NCBI GenBank assembly: GCA_021234155.1
Contig: JAJEKV010000003.1
Span: forward strand, 17,654,386-17,718,385
From: Isoetes taiwanensis
Taxonomy: Eukaryota > Streptophyta > Lycopodiopsida > Isoetales > Isoetaceae
Length of the DNA stretch: 64,000 nucleotides
Direction: 5' to 3'
Below, one piece after another: positions 1 through 13,096 of the stretch. The stretch's first letter is position 1. Each line of letters begins with the position of its first letter. The position numbers and the translations under genes are program-made. A model generated the notes under the pieces. The model saw only the letters and a list, made by a program, of their open reading frames with translations, had not been told where the DNA came from and searched no databases.

Positions 1-2070
1 ATCTGAGTTCTCTTTTCTTGTCCATAAGGGATGTTGTTGTAATTTTTGGCCAAGGTGGAGGTACGCTTAGCCATTTTTCAAATTTTTCCCTAGATAAATT
101 TCCCTTGTAAACAAGGTTAGGTTTCCAACTAATCTTGCATTTTGAACCCTAGAGGGTATTGGCATGTTCTTCTTGGTCAAGGTGGAGGTAAGAATCCCCC
201 TAAGCCGTTTTCTTCTTTCCCCTAGTGGTTTGTTTCTCCATCATGTCCTCGTTGCCGTATTGGGTTAAGGGGGGCTTGTCTTAAGGCTTAGGGGCCTCAG
301 TTTGCAGGCTCGATTCCCTGTTGGTGGAGGCAAGGTTTCTTAGAATGTTTTGGTGCCTCTTTATTCATCATGGAGGTACGAGCCCCCTCACGAATATCTA
401 GGCTTCCACTATCATGCTCTTTTATGTTCTTTGTTTTATTGCTTAGCCCTAGTGGTAGTGGGCTTAGTTAAGGGGCGTGCCCCTTGGCTTGTGGTCATGG
501 GTTCAATCCCTTAGTATGTATGATACCCTTGGTGGAGGTACGAATGCCCCCAAGTGTTGTGGTTGGGTTATGTTTTGAGATACAATTATTTTGTTCAAAA
601 GGCTAAAGTTGCAGGGAGGGTATTGAAAAGTGTTTTGATGCTACAAATGTCATGGCCTAGATCCTGTTCGCGCATGTTGGTATTTTCTTTTTCCCCTTTT
701 CCTTCCCATTTGTACATCATGTTGACTCACTCTATGGTTTTGGTTCCTTGAACTCAAGCAGGAATTTGAACACTGTTTTTTTTAATGTTTTTTGTTGAAA
801 GATTTATTTGAGCACTGTTTTGTAAGCCTATGTGCTTAAAGATCATAACATCAGTGGGTACTTCGCCGTTACTTTGGTGGTTGCAAGTCTACCAAAATCA
901 GTAGTGCTCACAATCATGCATTTGCGTTAATTCTTTTCCCTCATGTAGAGTTTCTATGTGTTGGACTTACTAACAATTTTCAATAAGGCTACAAATTCTG
1001 CATGGTGGTGTTTTGTTGCTAAAATCTTTAGCATGGGCGTTGTTTTATTTTAAAAAATTGGTGGTGATCCTCAAATTCCAACTGCTTCATGTACGAGTAG
1101 TGGACGTGGAAAACTTCATCTTTTGGTTCAACGATTGATTTTTTAGTGCTAAAATTTTGCAATGGTTCTCAAATCCACTTGCATCGTGTCAAATAGCCGA
1201 CTTTAAGGTGGAAGACTTGACCTTTTCTATTAAACTTGTCCTTATGCTTCTGCAATACTTGTTCTATGCCGAGCACCAAAGATTTCTTCAGGGCAATTCC
1301 CATAAAATTATGGTATCAAGTATTCTATTGTTTTGAGGTAGAAATTTTGATTGATTGTGAAAACATGACTTTGAAGTATGATTTAAGCCACTGTATCCTC
1401 CGGCCATGGAGGGCAACCCTCTGTGCGTAGCACCTTGTTTGTTATAGTTATTTGGTTGTAATGTATGGTTTTTGTTTTTGTGTTTTCAAGGTTATGTATG
1501 TGGTCTCATGCACTTTTGCATGCGCATTAATATTTGTAACTAAGGAAGTACTTTATTACGGAAAAACTATGACTAGAATGTAAATGATCATATCGATGCA
1601 TTAGCATTTTTGCAAGACATCTAATTCTCTCATCACTTGTCTCTTTATTTAATGTCGTTATTCTGAATGTTTTGCCCCTTTTGTTCTTATAGTGTAATTT
1701 TATTAAGCCTATGCGTGAACAATTGCCATTATGATCTATGTCTCATGGGGTGTTTGTTGAAGGGTTTAGGCGTGGCACGTGTTTATTCCTCTGGTTGGTC
1801 TGTTGGGGTCGTCTCCGCCAGTTTCCTTTTTTGTTGTTGCCATCCTGCTAGTCTCATCTTTATTTTGGCAGTCAATTTGGAGGTTTGTGAGGGGGTTTTT
1901 GCCTAGATAGGGTCGATTTTTTGGGGTTTGTTTAGATTATTTTTCTTTTTTGCCTTGGTTTGTCGATGGTGTGTTTCTTTTGTCGGTTTCGTTGTTTCTC
2001 TTTTCCTTCCTATGTGTTTTCCAGTATTTTTTCTGTATTTGTTCATGTGATTCTCACTCTCTTTTTTTTC
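1..2070. other. T-rich non-coding stretch left of the DIRS-like ORFs
   Basis: No supportable gene was seen. The first 560 bases contain a loosely repeated unit built around GGTGGAGGTACGA or close variants (about 54, 182, 370 and 530), each followed by a short C-rich run. The stretch is strongly T-rich on the + strand, like the spacers inside the DIRS-like element that follows, so it may be that element's left end. I could not find its terminus or a matching terminal repeat right of 42.9 kb. It ends in a polypyrimidine run and CAG just before the first element ORF. Confidence 0.4.
444..509 (+). other. tRNA-like A and B boxes (possible SINE head)
   Basis: TAGCCCTAGTGG (444-455) resembles an RNA polymerase III A box, and GGTTCAATCC (500-509) resembles a B box, with normal spacing. 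A weaker B-box-like GGCTCGATTCCC lies at about 307-318 in the neighbouring repeat. No cloverleaf acceptor stem was found, so a tRNA gene is unlikely. A decayed tRNA-derived SINE head is the better reading. Confidence 0.25.
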
Positions 2071-2077
2071 AGTGACC

Positions 2078-2723
2078 ATGTGTGCTCAATCTACTCTCCA
2101 GAGCTTTACTCTGCCCACAGCTGATACCAAACATAACCCCCCATCCTTTGCCCCCCGTCATACCGCCAAATATCCCTGTTTCATCTGACCCAGCACTTTT
2201 CTTACCTTTTCCGTTTGAGGGCCATGACCCTAATCTTTGCGTTGCTTTCAATCTCAACCATTTGTTTTGGTCCCTTGACCGTCTGCCCCCTACATCTTCC
2301 TCTTCTTTGACATTTATGTCAGATTGCCTATGGTTCTCCTCTTATCTGGATGATGCCATCGACCAGGTGGATTTTGGCGTTGATTATTACCGCGACCCCA
2401 TCAGCTCGGAACTAACTTTTGAGCTGGAGGTCCCTAATATGGTGTATTTTTGTCTAGGGGGTATGGTTGCTGCTTTGCATTGATGGGGCCGGAGTGGCCA
2501 CGTGCTATTTAGGTTCCAGTTTGCAGCTATTCTATGGGATTGCATGCTACGTTTCTCCTATGCCCGGAGTTGGAGATATGAGTTGCCTCGTTTTGCTCCA
2601 TTTTCTGCACTATATCATATCTTTCCTTGGCGTTTCTTCACCGACCCCTCTTGCACTCTTGTCTCCGGTTCAGGCCCGGATGTGATGGCACCTTGGTACC
2701 CGCATAGAGAAACTCCATTGTAG
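2078..2723 (+). pseudogene. DIRS-like element first ORF, broken
   Basis: One reading frame runs from about 2082 to 2723 (about 213 codons), interrupted by a single TGA at 2481-2483. An ATG at 2078 is in a different frame, so the start is uncertain. The N-terminal part is proline-rich and the rest is hydrophobic and aromatic (for example FWSLDRLPP and SYLDDAIDQVDFGVDYY). I recognise no domain. It follows a polypyrimidine-CAG sequence that resembles a splice acceptor and precedes the zinc-knuckle ORF, so it is probably part of the gag region. It could instead be an accessory ORF. Confidence 0.45.
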
Positions 2724-2882
2724 CAACTGGTCCTTTGGCCATGTTTTAGCCATAAAGTTGTCATTCTTTGAGTTGCACCTCGGTGCTATTGTTGTTTGTA
2801 TTGGAAATAAATTATGCAAATTTTATCCATTGGTATTTTCGGTTCCCGTTTTTCTTGTTTCTTGTCGGTTTTTTGTTTCAGG

Positions 2883-4217
<1,335 letters not shown>

Positions 4218-4239
4218 CCTGGATATATACGACAATTGT

Positions 4240-4858
4240 TTTATGTTTGGACCATGGTTTTTCTTTAAGGTTGTGATTGCCTTTACTGCATCTTATTTCA
4301 AATTGTCCTTGCATTTTTTGGCTAGGTACTTGGTTTATCGACTTGGTTGCGTTTAGCATAATGTTATAGGCTAGCATTCTTGAGTCAGTCAAGGTGATAG
4401 GATTCTCTAGTGTTTTGGTTTTGCTACTCTAGGCTCCTTCTTTAGGCTAGCTAGCTTCTTGGTCGTAAGAGTTCCTTTATTTCTAATTCATTTTTCGTTG
4501 CCATGAAAGGCAATTTTCTGCATCTCTGTTTGCTGTGTTTTTTCATGTTTGCGTTGCTTTGGCTTGCTATGTTGTTGTAAGTTAGGTTTTGGCCCCTTTT
4601 TCCCACATATGCATCTCCCCTTCTTTGCAAAGGCAGTTTGTTGGTTGATTAGGGATGTAAGGTTAGGTTTTCGTTTCAGTTCGACAAGTGTCTTATGTTT
4701 TTTGGGACCCTGGTTCTCTTTAAGGTCGATTACCTTTACTGCATCTTATCTCAAATTCTCGTTGCATTTTTTTGGATCTAGGTACTTGGTTGGATCGATT
4801 TGGTTGCACTTAGCATAGGGTCATAGGTTAGCGTTCTTGGGTCAGCTAGGTGGATAGG
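4240..4858 (+). repeat. ~450-bp tandem repeats between gag and RT of the DIRS-like element
   Basis: The block starting near 4240 (TGGTTTTTCTTTAAGG) recurs near 4693 (TGGTTCTCTTTAAGG) with a period of about 453 bp. The second unit is cut by the LTR element at 4859 and resumes at 39371. The segment 39400-39660 matches 4430-4680 (both contain AAAGGCAGTTTGTTGGTTGA). The region is non-coding, and the units differ by many substitutions. Confidence 0.75.
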
Positions 4859-4863
4859 GTTCT
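4859..4863. repeat. Left target-site duplication GTTCT of the giant LTR element
   Basis: GTTCT directly precedes the TGTGACGT terminus at 4864 and is repeated at 39371-39375 right after the ACGTCACA terminus. A 5-bp duplication is normal for LTR retrotransposons. Confidence 0.85.
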
Positions 4864-6479
4864 TGTGACGTCCCCTACTCCTTATACGATGCACACATCG
4901 TATCCGAAGGAGGAGCATTCCCCCTGGCAGCTACACTGACGGGGGCCATCCACCTGACTCCACTCCCAGTGGAATGAGCCAGCAAGGAAGAATGGATGTG
5001 TCATTCACCCGTCTTCCATCGGGTTGACCTATCTGCGGAAGCGCGAATAAACAAACATGAACACAAACTAACAGTATATATAAATACAACCACCTCGAAG
5101 GGTGAACATATCATAACATCACAGAGATAACAACATCAACATAAACAATAACAGAAAAAGGGGGAGATCCTACCCAAGGCTCAGACTCAAGGGGGATGAC
5201 TGACGGCTTGGGCCTCCAGAAGTCATTGCAGACAGAATTCATGGCAAATGGATTTGGCTGGCATAAGAATACGGCTTAGGGTAGTCCACTCCATCCGCCC
5301 CTCCCGTGCACACTTTGCAGAGTAGGTTGAAAAGTATTGGGACCTGACCGTAGCCTGCCGGGTGAATAGCCAGAGGGGCTACTACTACTGGGTTGCATCT
5401 CCCCAGCCCCGATGAGGCAGGATGGAAGTCACCTCCCCTCCAGAAGCATCCATGCCCTTCACAGGCGGCTAGAGAGCCACTACTCTTATTCGACTTGAAC
5501 TCACTGGAAGGTGACGCATCACCCCACGAGTGTCGAGCTCATGCCTTGCCCACACGCAGTGACAAGCCATTAAGCCTAGCCCGCATAGACCCCCGGTAGG
5601 CCTTACACACCAGAGGGGTCAGTCTGTATAGGGACAAGTTCTTCCTTGTCAACCGGTCTAGTCCCGCCACCCACAACCAGGCGGGCTCCTGTGCACGGGC
5701 CGCATGTAATTGGGAACTAGTAGGCTATCTAGGATCATCTGCTACACAGCTTTAGGCCTCTACCCCCCTTCCCAATACATGGAGGTCACAGAGTGAAATA
5801 CATACAACAACACAGAACTGAAATAGAGAATAACATCAAATCTATCTACCTAACATCTAGAGTTAGGTTCCTTTGTTAGAGCTTATGATCTCGGGATCTA
5901 TAAGGCCTCTATGGCTGAGCTAACATACTAAACCAGCTTATTGCCTAGCCAAAAGGCAGCTTTGCACAACAGAATGACTAGATACCTGGTCCTCGACCTG
6001 CTCCAGATCCTCGGAAGGCGTCCATGCTCCTGATCTTGCTGAAGATGGTTGTTAATCGATAATCTGTTGTGCAAATCCGGCTTTTCGGAGCCTAGCAATG
6101 CGAATTGGAGTCCTGACTTGGCCGAAATGGCTCAAGAGAACCCTTAAATGCGTGAATGGAAAGGAGCTCTAAGAAACCCTAAAATGCAAAGAGAAGAAGG
6201 GTTTAGGGTTTAAGGGGAAAGCCCTTTTATAGAAACCCTTAGGGTTAGGTTAGACATTGGTCAAATGGGATTTAGCCATTTGGCAATGGGGTCCATGGGG
6301 TTATAATTGTGTATGTTTTATTTAACATGCACAACATTCAATGTTGCCCCCTAGGTGCAACCCTTGCCCCCTAGGTGCAACCCTATACGTCTCGCAAGTA
6401 CATGTCATCCGTGACATGTACGGGTGACGTGGCGGTATAATATACGTATTTGGGGCATATATTATGCTGGAACGTCACA
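4864..6479 (-). repeat. 3' LTR of the giant element (1,616 bp)
   Basis: It starts TGTGACGTCCCC and ends GGAACGTCACA as read on +, with an 8-bp perfect terminal inverted repeat. It matches 37774-39370 throughout. By eye there are roughly two dozen substitutions, mostly transitions, and a few small indels, the largest about 16 bp near 6395. Internally it contains a telomere-like GGGTTTAGGGTTT and a duplicated CCCCCTAGGTGCAACCC. It is preceded, in element orientation, by the polypurine tract. Confidence 0.9.
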
Positions 6480-6491
6480 TTCTCCCCACCT
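6480..6491 (-). promoter_or_regulatory. Polypurine tract of the giant LTR element
   Basis: On the minus strand AGGTGGGGAGAA abuts the TGTGACG start of the 3' LTR. A similar block (CTCCCCACCTTGG on +) recurs at about 6522, so the purine tract may be duplicated. Confidence 0.75.
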
Positions 6492-7340
6492 TGACTTGAT
6501 GCTGTCCTCAGCATCACGCGTCTCCCCACCTTGGAAACCTGCATATCCTGCAATCACATTCGATATATATACAATTTTACAATATAATTACCTCAAGTTA
6601 ACATTTTAATTTATCATTAAACATCCTTGTTTAATGTCATACTATGGTAAGGGAGTCTTTCACCCTCTTACTTTATCATCTATTATTATTCATAAAATTT
6701 TATAGCTTACACCATTATCCTATTGTTTAAATTCGTTTTTTCCGTCAAGTGAAAAACTTTTTAGATTTTTTTTCCAGATTGGTTTTCTAAGGTTATGGGA
6801 TTTTTTTATCATCGTTAAAAAATTCCGTTCGCCAAAAATCGGGCAGATGAGTGGAGTATGATTTCGAAATGTAAAAAAAGGAGGCGGTGCATGTTGGTTG
6901 GCTGGATTTGTGGAAGACGCGTGGTATGCACGGAGAATGTTTAGTTTAATTCATGCCCGACTCCAAATTTGATATGGCAGGGGATTGAGGAAGGAAGTCT
7001 TTGAGTCATATCCATTTTGTTACTGTTAGTTTTGGCTATGGCGCTAGGTCTTTGCATCTGCTCTGCCGATCTCTCTTTGTAGGGATTTTTCAATCTTATG
7101 GCACAAATACCTAGGGTATATAAGGGCATCTCGCAAGTTTTGTATTGCTTTGGAACATCTGATCTGTAGGGTTCTGAATATTGAGCCATATGCAGAGGAC
7201 CTGCCCATTGCTAACTCTGAGAAAACCAAGCACAGTTTCGGTTCTGCGTATTTTGAAAAAGGAGCGGCCTAAATAAGTAAGGTGAGAGTGAGTTTAAGTC
7301 GGATTAGAGCTAAAATAAGAAACTAATTATGTCTATTCTT
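6492..7340. other. A+T-rich spacer, no gene seen
   Basis: This lies between the polypurine tract and the first gene-like fragment. The only structure noted is a candidate Helitron 5' end at 6679 (A then TCTATTATTATTC). Confidence 0.5.
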
Positions 7341-7349
7341 TTGTTTCTA

Positions 7350-8056
7350 TCAGCCGAGGTCTTTGGGTCTCCATTTCTACACACAAATCACAGAAAAGGG
7401 AAGAATTTTTCACAGAGTAAACTGTGCAGTGAATGCTAGGATGGGAACAAAAGGTGCGTGGATCAAAGTAGCCATGGATCTCAAGCCCGGCTATGCTAGG
7501 ATGGGAACAAAAGGTGCGTGGATCAATAGCAATTCAAAGGTACGTGGTGAGCTTGATCTGGCCTCTAGCAAGTACTGTATTCTTTGGCCTCCACAAGTTC
7601 GTGTAGAAAAGCTGTGAGCATAGGATCATCCTTCCAGGTATTTCTGATCCTTCACATTCAATCTAAAATTTCTGCATGCACGTTGTCTCTGTTTTTATCT
7701 ATTCTATTTTATTGCTCTTAGATTTGGACCCATGCAAAGCAGGCCTATTCAGGTGGAAATCCCTACATTAGGAGGTCCTTTGGCAGTTTTTCGCAATCCT
7801 GTTCTTGGTATGGTAAATTTCCTATTAGAAGTTGCGTATAAAATCTCATGAGTTATCTTATGAATTAGCATGGAAAGCACTGTCAATTATACAGAACCCA
7901 AAGTACAAGGTACAATCATTTGCAAAATTAGTAGAGTACCATGCGCTTATTTCTGAAAAAGGCCGGGCATACTTATGGGTCGAAAGCCCGAATAGAACGC
8001 CCGGTTGGATCCTCCTTCTTGAGATAATTTTTCTCATCCGCATCATAGATAAATAG
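7350..8056 (+). pseudogene. Unrecognised gene-like fragments with an in-frame 60-bp duplication
   Basis: An open stretch at 7363-7617 follows a TTTCTATCAG acceptor-like site. It contains a 60-bp direct duplication (7441 and 7501 onward), so that ARMGTKGAWI is encoded twice. Further open stretches at about 7740-7830 (PIQVEIPTLGGPLAVF) and 7832-8056 are separated by T-rich intron-like sequence. Nothing links them to a known family. They look like decayed exons of a captured gene. Around 9014-9085 a further 36-bp tandem duplication (AAAGTACCCA repeated) occurs. Confidence 0.3.
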
Positions 8057-9263
8057 AGGATTTATTTTATGAAATGCAAAGATTATCAAATTTAACTGTT
8101 TGGATCACATCTACAGCCTCCACTGCTACTAGATTTGAGCAGTAAACACCCTTGAAGCTCTTCAAATCAGGTTTGACATTTTAGGCCATGCAAATACATT
8201 TTTAATATGCCATGGTAAGAACAAAATTTACACAGGGAGAAGATAAAGGAGAGAAGATGCAGTGCTTCATTGTTCAACTTGATGGATATGTAAATGATGC
8301 CTGTGGCTCTTGGCAACCTTATCACCAAGTTACTGCCTTCTTATACTGGCCTTTACTTACAGTACCTTCGATTTTATTTGTGCTATTGGATGAGCTTTGT
8401 TGTAGGTCAGATCACATTCTGGATTTAGTTGACTTTTCAGGTTCATATTAACACGCACCAGGTAGATGTACAGGCTTCAATCCACCATTTTCTTCTAAGC
8501 TAACATATGATTACCTGAAAACTGTTTACAGAGGTCGCTATGAAAGGGTAAGGAAACATAAGCTTTGGTTTCTTAGTTCCAACTTTTATGCTGTTGTATA
8601 GCTTTACTTGGCAGACTGAGGCGATTTGGCATTGTCTCAGTTGCCATTGCCATTGCACATCATAAAAGTCCTTGCTATAGCAGATCGACAAGTCCATCGT
8701 GTAACATGTGAATTGCCACATGTACCTTCACTAACACTGATTTCAATGTAAAGTCTTTGCATCACATGTACCTTGACTAGGACCAATTTCACTGTTGGAT
8801 AGTGAACCCTTAGGCTTTTGATCTGACTGCACCTTGGCTAACACCAATTTTCATTGTTTATAGTGAAGCCTTTGGATCTGACTCCTTTTCAAACTATTCT
8901 TGCTGTACGTGTCTTTATGCTCCACAAACAAGTCCTTAGGTCTTCTAAATCTATACATCTGTATATGAAACACCAACTAAAGAAAGCACCATTTAGAAAA
9001 GTACCATTTTTAGGCAGGTTACGTGGTGAAAGTACCCAAGCAAGTTTAGGCAGGCTATGTGATGAAAGTACCCAGGCAGGTTATATATGATACTTTGAAT
9101 CTTCAGCTGGATTGTGTGATTCGCACGATGTTATTGCCCATTTCAAACATTGGGATTTTCAGGCAGGTTGCCATGTCTCATTGGTTTTGGAAATGATAGA
9201 TTTGGGGCAGCAACAATTCAAGTTTTGGATTTTTTGGAATGTGTTACACTCTACTACATTCTT

Positions 9264-9276
9264 AAAACTATCTTTT
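9264..9276. repeat. LINE target-site duplication, 3' side
   Basis: AAAACTATCTTTT, merging into the poly(A) tail (T run on +). It is identical to 17705-17717. Confidence 0.8.
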
Positions 9277-9789
9277 TTTTTTTTTTTTTTTTTGAGAGTA
9301 AGAGTAAATTTTTCCATTAATCAAGAAACACAGTACATAGATCTGCTTTGATCAGCAGATTAAAGCATATCAAAGATCTTTATACATAAACGTCCATCAA
9401 AATGTTGTGATGTGTAGTATGAAAAGTATGTAGCAGAAATTAGACCCTGAGGTGATGTGAATTGGTCAAAAGATACTTGATGAGTAGAAATAGTCTTCCA
9501 AAAATGAGATAGTCTTCAAAAATGTGTAGAGATCGCGACCCCAACCAGTAATTAATGTTAAAACCTGAAAGTAACATCAACCAAAATTCTGCAAGATTAG
9601 GAGATACCATTGAGCAATTAATGTCTTAGCAGACTTGGATTGGAAGTCGATACAAGGATGAGGCTACCGGTCCGAAATGAGAGGGAGTCAAGCTTAGAGT
9701 TGAAGAAGGCATAGAAAGAGTCACAGATCCAAAGGTGTAACTACCAAGAGTCTCCTTTCAAAGAATGCTATCCATGCAAGATAGGTCGA

Positions 9790-10104
9790 TCAGATCAAAC
9801 AAAGCAAGGAACCAAACAAATCAGCCCGGCCCGATGCAGAGTAGTAATCGCTTCTCTCTGAATCTTGAGAATTGTTCCTCACCATGTATCTGTGGTACAT
9901 GGAGAGGAAATCAAACATAGTGTAGACTTGCACCACTTCTCTGCGTAACATCTTTGCAATAGTCGTGTCCAAATTTTCTTCATTTTCAGAGAGTTTGTTG
10001 AAGAATATTTTCAGATCAAGATCAGCTTCCCTTTTGAGCAGATTGTCCTCCAAATCACCCATGCTCTTCTTGCATTTCTCCAAGTAGGCTAACATCATCC
10101 CCAA
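9790..10104 (-). CDS. Small ORF in the LINE 3' region, unknown
   Basis: 104 codons, starting MGMMLAYLEKCKKS, predicted mostly helical and coiled-coil-like (DLEDNLLKREADLDLK). It lies between the end of the zf-RVT region and the poly(A) tail. It may be the remnant of the ORF2 tail or a chance ORF. Confidence 0.25.
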   Translation of the reverse strand: MGMMLAYLEKCKKSMGDLEDNLLKREADLDLKIFFNKLSENEENLDTTIAKMLRREVVQVYTMFDFLSMYHRYMVRNNSQDSERSDYYSASGRADLFGSLLCLI

Positions 10105-10139
10105 AAAGCAAAGATTAGAATTTATAACATTGAAGTTAG

Positions 10140-12786
10140 CTACAAATAAATCAAAAGACCCCCCCTAAATGACCAACCAAATCCCATTTTCTCATCATAT
10201 TTATCGTTTGCTTCCTTTTGTGAGTCAGAAAGAGACCAACATCTAGTTGAAAATGCAATTTGATCCAAAAATCGAGAAATTCTTTTGCCATAAACTACTC
10301 TATTTCTTGCCTTCCAGATATTCCAAAGAGCAATAAACATGATAGTATTAGCAAAAGTGCAATCATTTTGGACATAAGACAGCAAATTTCCACAGATCCT
10401 GTTGGGAAAAAACTGACCCAGCTTATCATCAAACCAAGACAAAAAAGAATTAAGCTTAGGGCAGATAAAGATGTGTTCAAGATCTTCCTCCGCACTACAC
10501 ACCGAAGCTGGCACAAGGCAGAGATGTTGTCATTCCTGAGGGAGAGAAGTTGTAAATTAGGAATGCTTTTATTGGCTAACAACCAAATAAAGAAGTTGAC
10601 CTTGGGGAAGCAATAAGAGTTCCAAACATTATGAAATAGAGCTTTGGCCTCCTCCATAGTGATAGACCATTTGAGACCAGCTTTGGAATGATTGTCAAAG
10701 TTGCTAATAGCAGAATAGATTTGACTGACCTTATATAAACACTTACCTGCAATGCTCCAATTGGTTGCCTTGGGGACAATATTATTTAACCAAGTCTGAG
10801 GAAGGATAGACTTAATATGCAAATAGATCTTTTTATCACTAGAAGTGCCATGAACTAAGTTTTTCAGATTGGTCCAAGAGATGAGTTTATTGTTCATATA
10901 TAGGTCACCAAGGAAAAAGAGGCCATAATCAGACCATTTCTTATAAATTCTAGGATGTCTCAAGGCAAGAGTCTTACTAGGATGATTCTTCAGAATTGGA
11001 TTCCAGAAAATAGTCATTTGCAAGTTAAGATCTTGAGGGTCATCATATACATAGGCAGATTGCACCTTATTCCAAGCCATAATGAAGTTTCTCATAAGAA
11101 GGGAAGTATTTGCACCAGCCTGGAGAACATTAAAACAGGAATCAGGTAAAATATGCTCAATTGTAGGATGGCCAACCAGGTGAGAGCAAGAGAGCCAGTA
11201 TCTGATAAAATGAGAGGATGGACCAGCACTATTCATGAAGGATTTCCAAATGTATTTGCCAGCCAGAGCACAGGCTTGTAGATAAAGATCCTTGCAACCA
11301 AGACCACCATGTTTTTTAGGCCTGGAAACATAATTCCATCCAACTAGATGGGAGCCTTTCCAAATGAACTTTCTGATAATCTTTTCAATCTCGGAATAGA
11401 TAGACTTAGGGGCCACTAAAGCAGAGGAAAAGTAAATGTGAGTGCTGGGCGGGGATGAGTTTGCAATAATAGATCTACCAAAGAAAGGACAAACCACCTC
11501 TGAAATTATTTAGCTTTTTCCTTATTCTCATCAATTATAGGTTGCCGAGGCCTTTGAGATTAGGATTGAGAGACAAAGGCATACCTAAAAGAGTGGAGGC
11601 ATGATGAGTATTAACAACCTTGAGATTAGCAAAGTTTGGCTGGATATTATCACCAATGATCACACATTTAGCCAAGTTTAGGTGGACCCCAGAAGCAGCT
11701 GAAAATTGCTTGATAATGTCAAGAAAGAAGTCAATGTTAGATATATCAGCATCTAAAAAGGCAAAGGTATCATCAGCATACTGAGATAGAGTTAGGGACT
11801 CATCACTATTTGGCAATTTGAGACCTTTAATCATCCCAAGCTCCTTGAAATGAAGAACAGCCTTTGTGAGCATTTCAGCTACTATCAAGAATAAGTAGGG
11901 GGCTAGGGGGCAACCTTGTCTGACTCCTCTAGCAAGAGGAAAGAATTGGGAGGGGGAGCCATTGATAATGACAGCAGAATTAGAGAAAGAATTCAAACCA
12001 TGAATAAGAGGGTAAAAGCATGTGAGGGTGTACCACTTTTGGAACCTGCAAAAGTACATACATTAGGTACTTCAGAACTGGGTACTTTCTCAATTTTATT
12101 TTCATTAAAACTAGTACAAATATCCAAAATAAAAGTCAATGACGCAATAATATTCAAAGTTAAGATAAAGATAATGCTACTGGAGACCAAAATATATATA
12201 AAAGTTCTAGAATGTACCTTTTATTGAGATATTACACAGGTACCTAGTACCCAGTCCTGGGTACCTTTTTAGGTACTTTTTTGGTCACTAAATAATACTT
12301 TTTAAGGGACACCCTAACATGCTTTTACCCAAGAAGCCTTAATTTAGGATGAAACCCAAACTTTGAGAGAGCAAGATCAAGAAAATCCCATCTCACTGTA
12401 TCAAAGGCTCTCTTAAAATCAAGTTTAAGGAGCACACAATTTTGTTTGGAGATGCTATTCCAGTGAAGACCTTCCATAGCAGTGATATAGTTGTCCAAGA
12501 TAAATCTATTAGGAAGAAAGGCTGACTGATAGAGAGATATGTTCTTCTGCAGAAATGCATTGATTCTATTTGCAATTATCTTGGCACATATCTTATAAGA
12601 GGTATTGGTTAATGAGATCGGCCTCCAATCTGAGAAAGTAGATGGGTTATCCACTTTAGGTATGAGGGAGATAAAACCAGCAGAGATTGAAGGATGTAAG
12701 AAATTGGCCTCCCAAAAACCTGAAACCATGGAAATTATATCATGTTTAAGAATATCCCAAAAGTGAACATAGAAGGGTGAAAGCAT
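10140..12786 (-). pseudogene. LINE ORF2: reverse transcriptase and zf-RVT tail
   Basis: RT motifs in order: ISLIPKVDNPSTFSDWRPIS, CVLLKLDFKRAFDTVRWDFL (catalytic Asp), GVRQGCPLAPYLFLI and SQYADDTFAFLD (YADD active site, intact). MITE copy 1 splits the second and third motifs. Downstream, in shifted frames (11497-10295, 10514-10140), are the thumb region and a zf-RVT domain with EDLEHIFICP. The YADD is intact but frameshifts near 11500 and 10500 kill the protein. Confidence 0.85.
12010..12332 (+). mobile_element. MITE copy 1 (323 bp) in the LINE RT
   Basis: Terminal inverted repeats start GGGTAAAAGCATGT and end ACATGCTTTTACCC, with the outer 14 bp perfect and about 22 bp in all. They are flanked by a 4-bp duplication AAGA (12006-12009, 12333-12336). 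Removing the insert plus one AAGA restores the LINE frame exactly. The interior is A+T-rich with several GGTACTT/AAGTACC-type short inverted repeats and no coding capacity. Confidence 0.85.
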
Positions 12787-13096
12787 GCTAGGGTGTACCA
12801 GATAAATTACCTTTTAGGGAGTGCAAAACTACCCAAAAAACTACCCAGTACTGGGTACTGGGAACTTGCACAAATGTCTCAATACACAATAAGTTTGAGA
12901 GTTGATTGATTCATTTTAGTTTCTAATGGTATGGTTATCCTTTGATACTATAGTTTGACATGTTATTGACCTTCAATTCAAATTTTTTTTATTGATTTTA
13001 GTGGAAGGAAAACTATGAGAGTACCAAATTTAAAAGTACCCAGTGTAGGTACTTTTGAGGGTTCCAAAAGTGGTACACCGTAGCATGCTTTCACCC
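12775..13096 (-). mobile_element. MITE copy 2 (322 bp) in the LINE RT
   Basis: Same family as copy 1 in opposite orientation. Terminal inverted repeats GGGTGAAAGCATGCTAGGGT and their inverse match over about 26 bp with one mismatch. The 4-bp duplication is AGAA (12771-12774, 13097-13100). Excision with one AGAA restores the frame of the RT start region. Confidence 0.85.

Noticed and set aside
5393-5599. ORF repeated at 38301-38507
   Set aside because: Identical because both lie in the two LTRs. No start context or domain.
6190-6215. Telomere-like GGGTTTAGGGTTT inside the LTR
   Set aside because: Only two imperfect units, present in both LTRs. It is ordinary LTR sequence, not an interstitial telomere.
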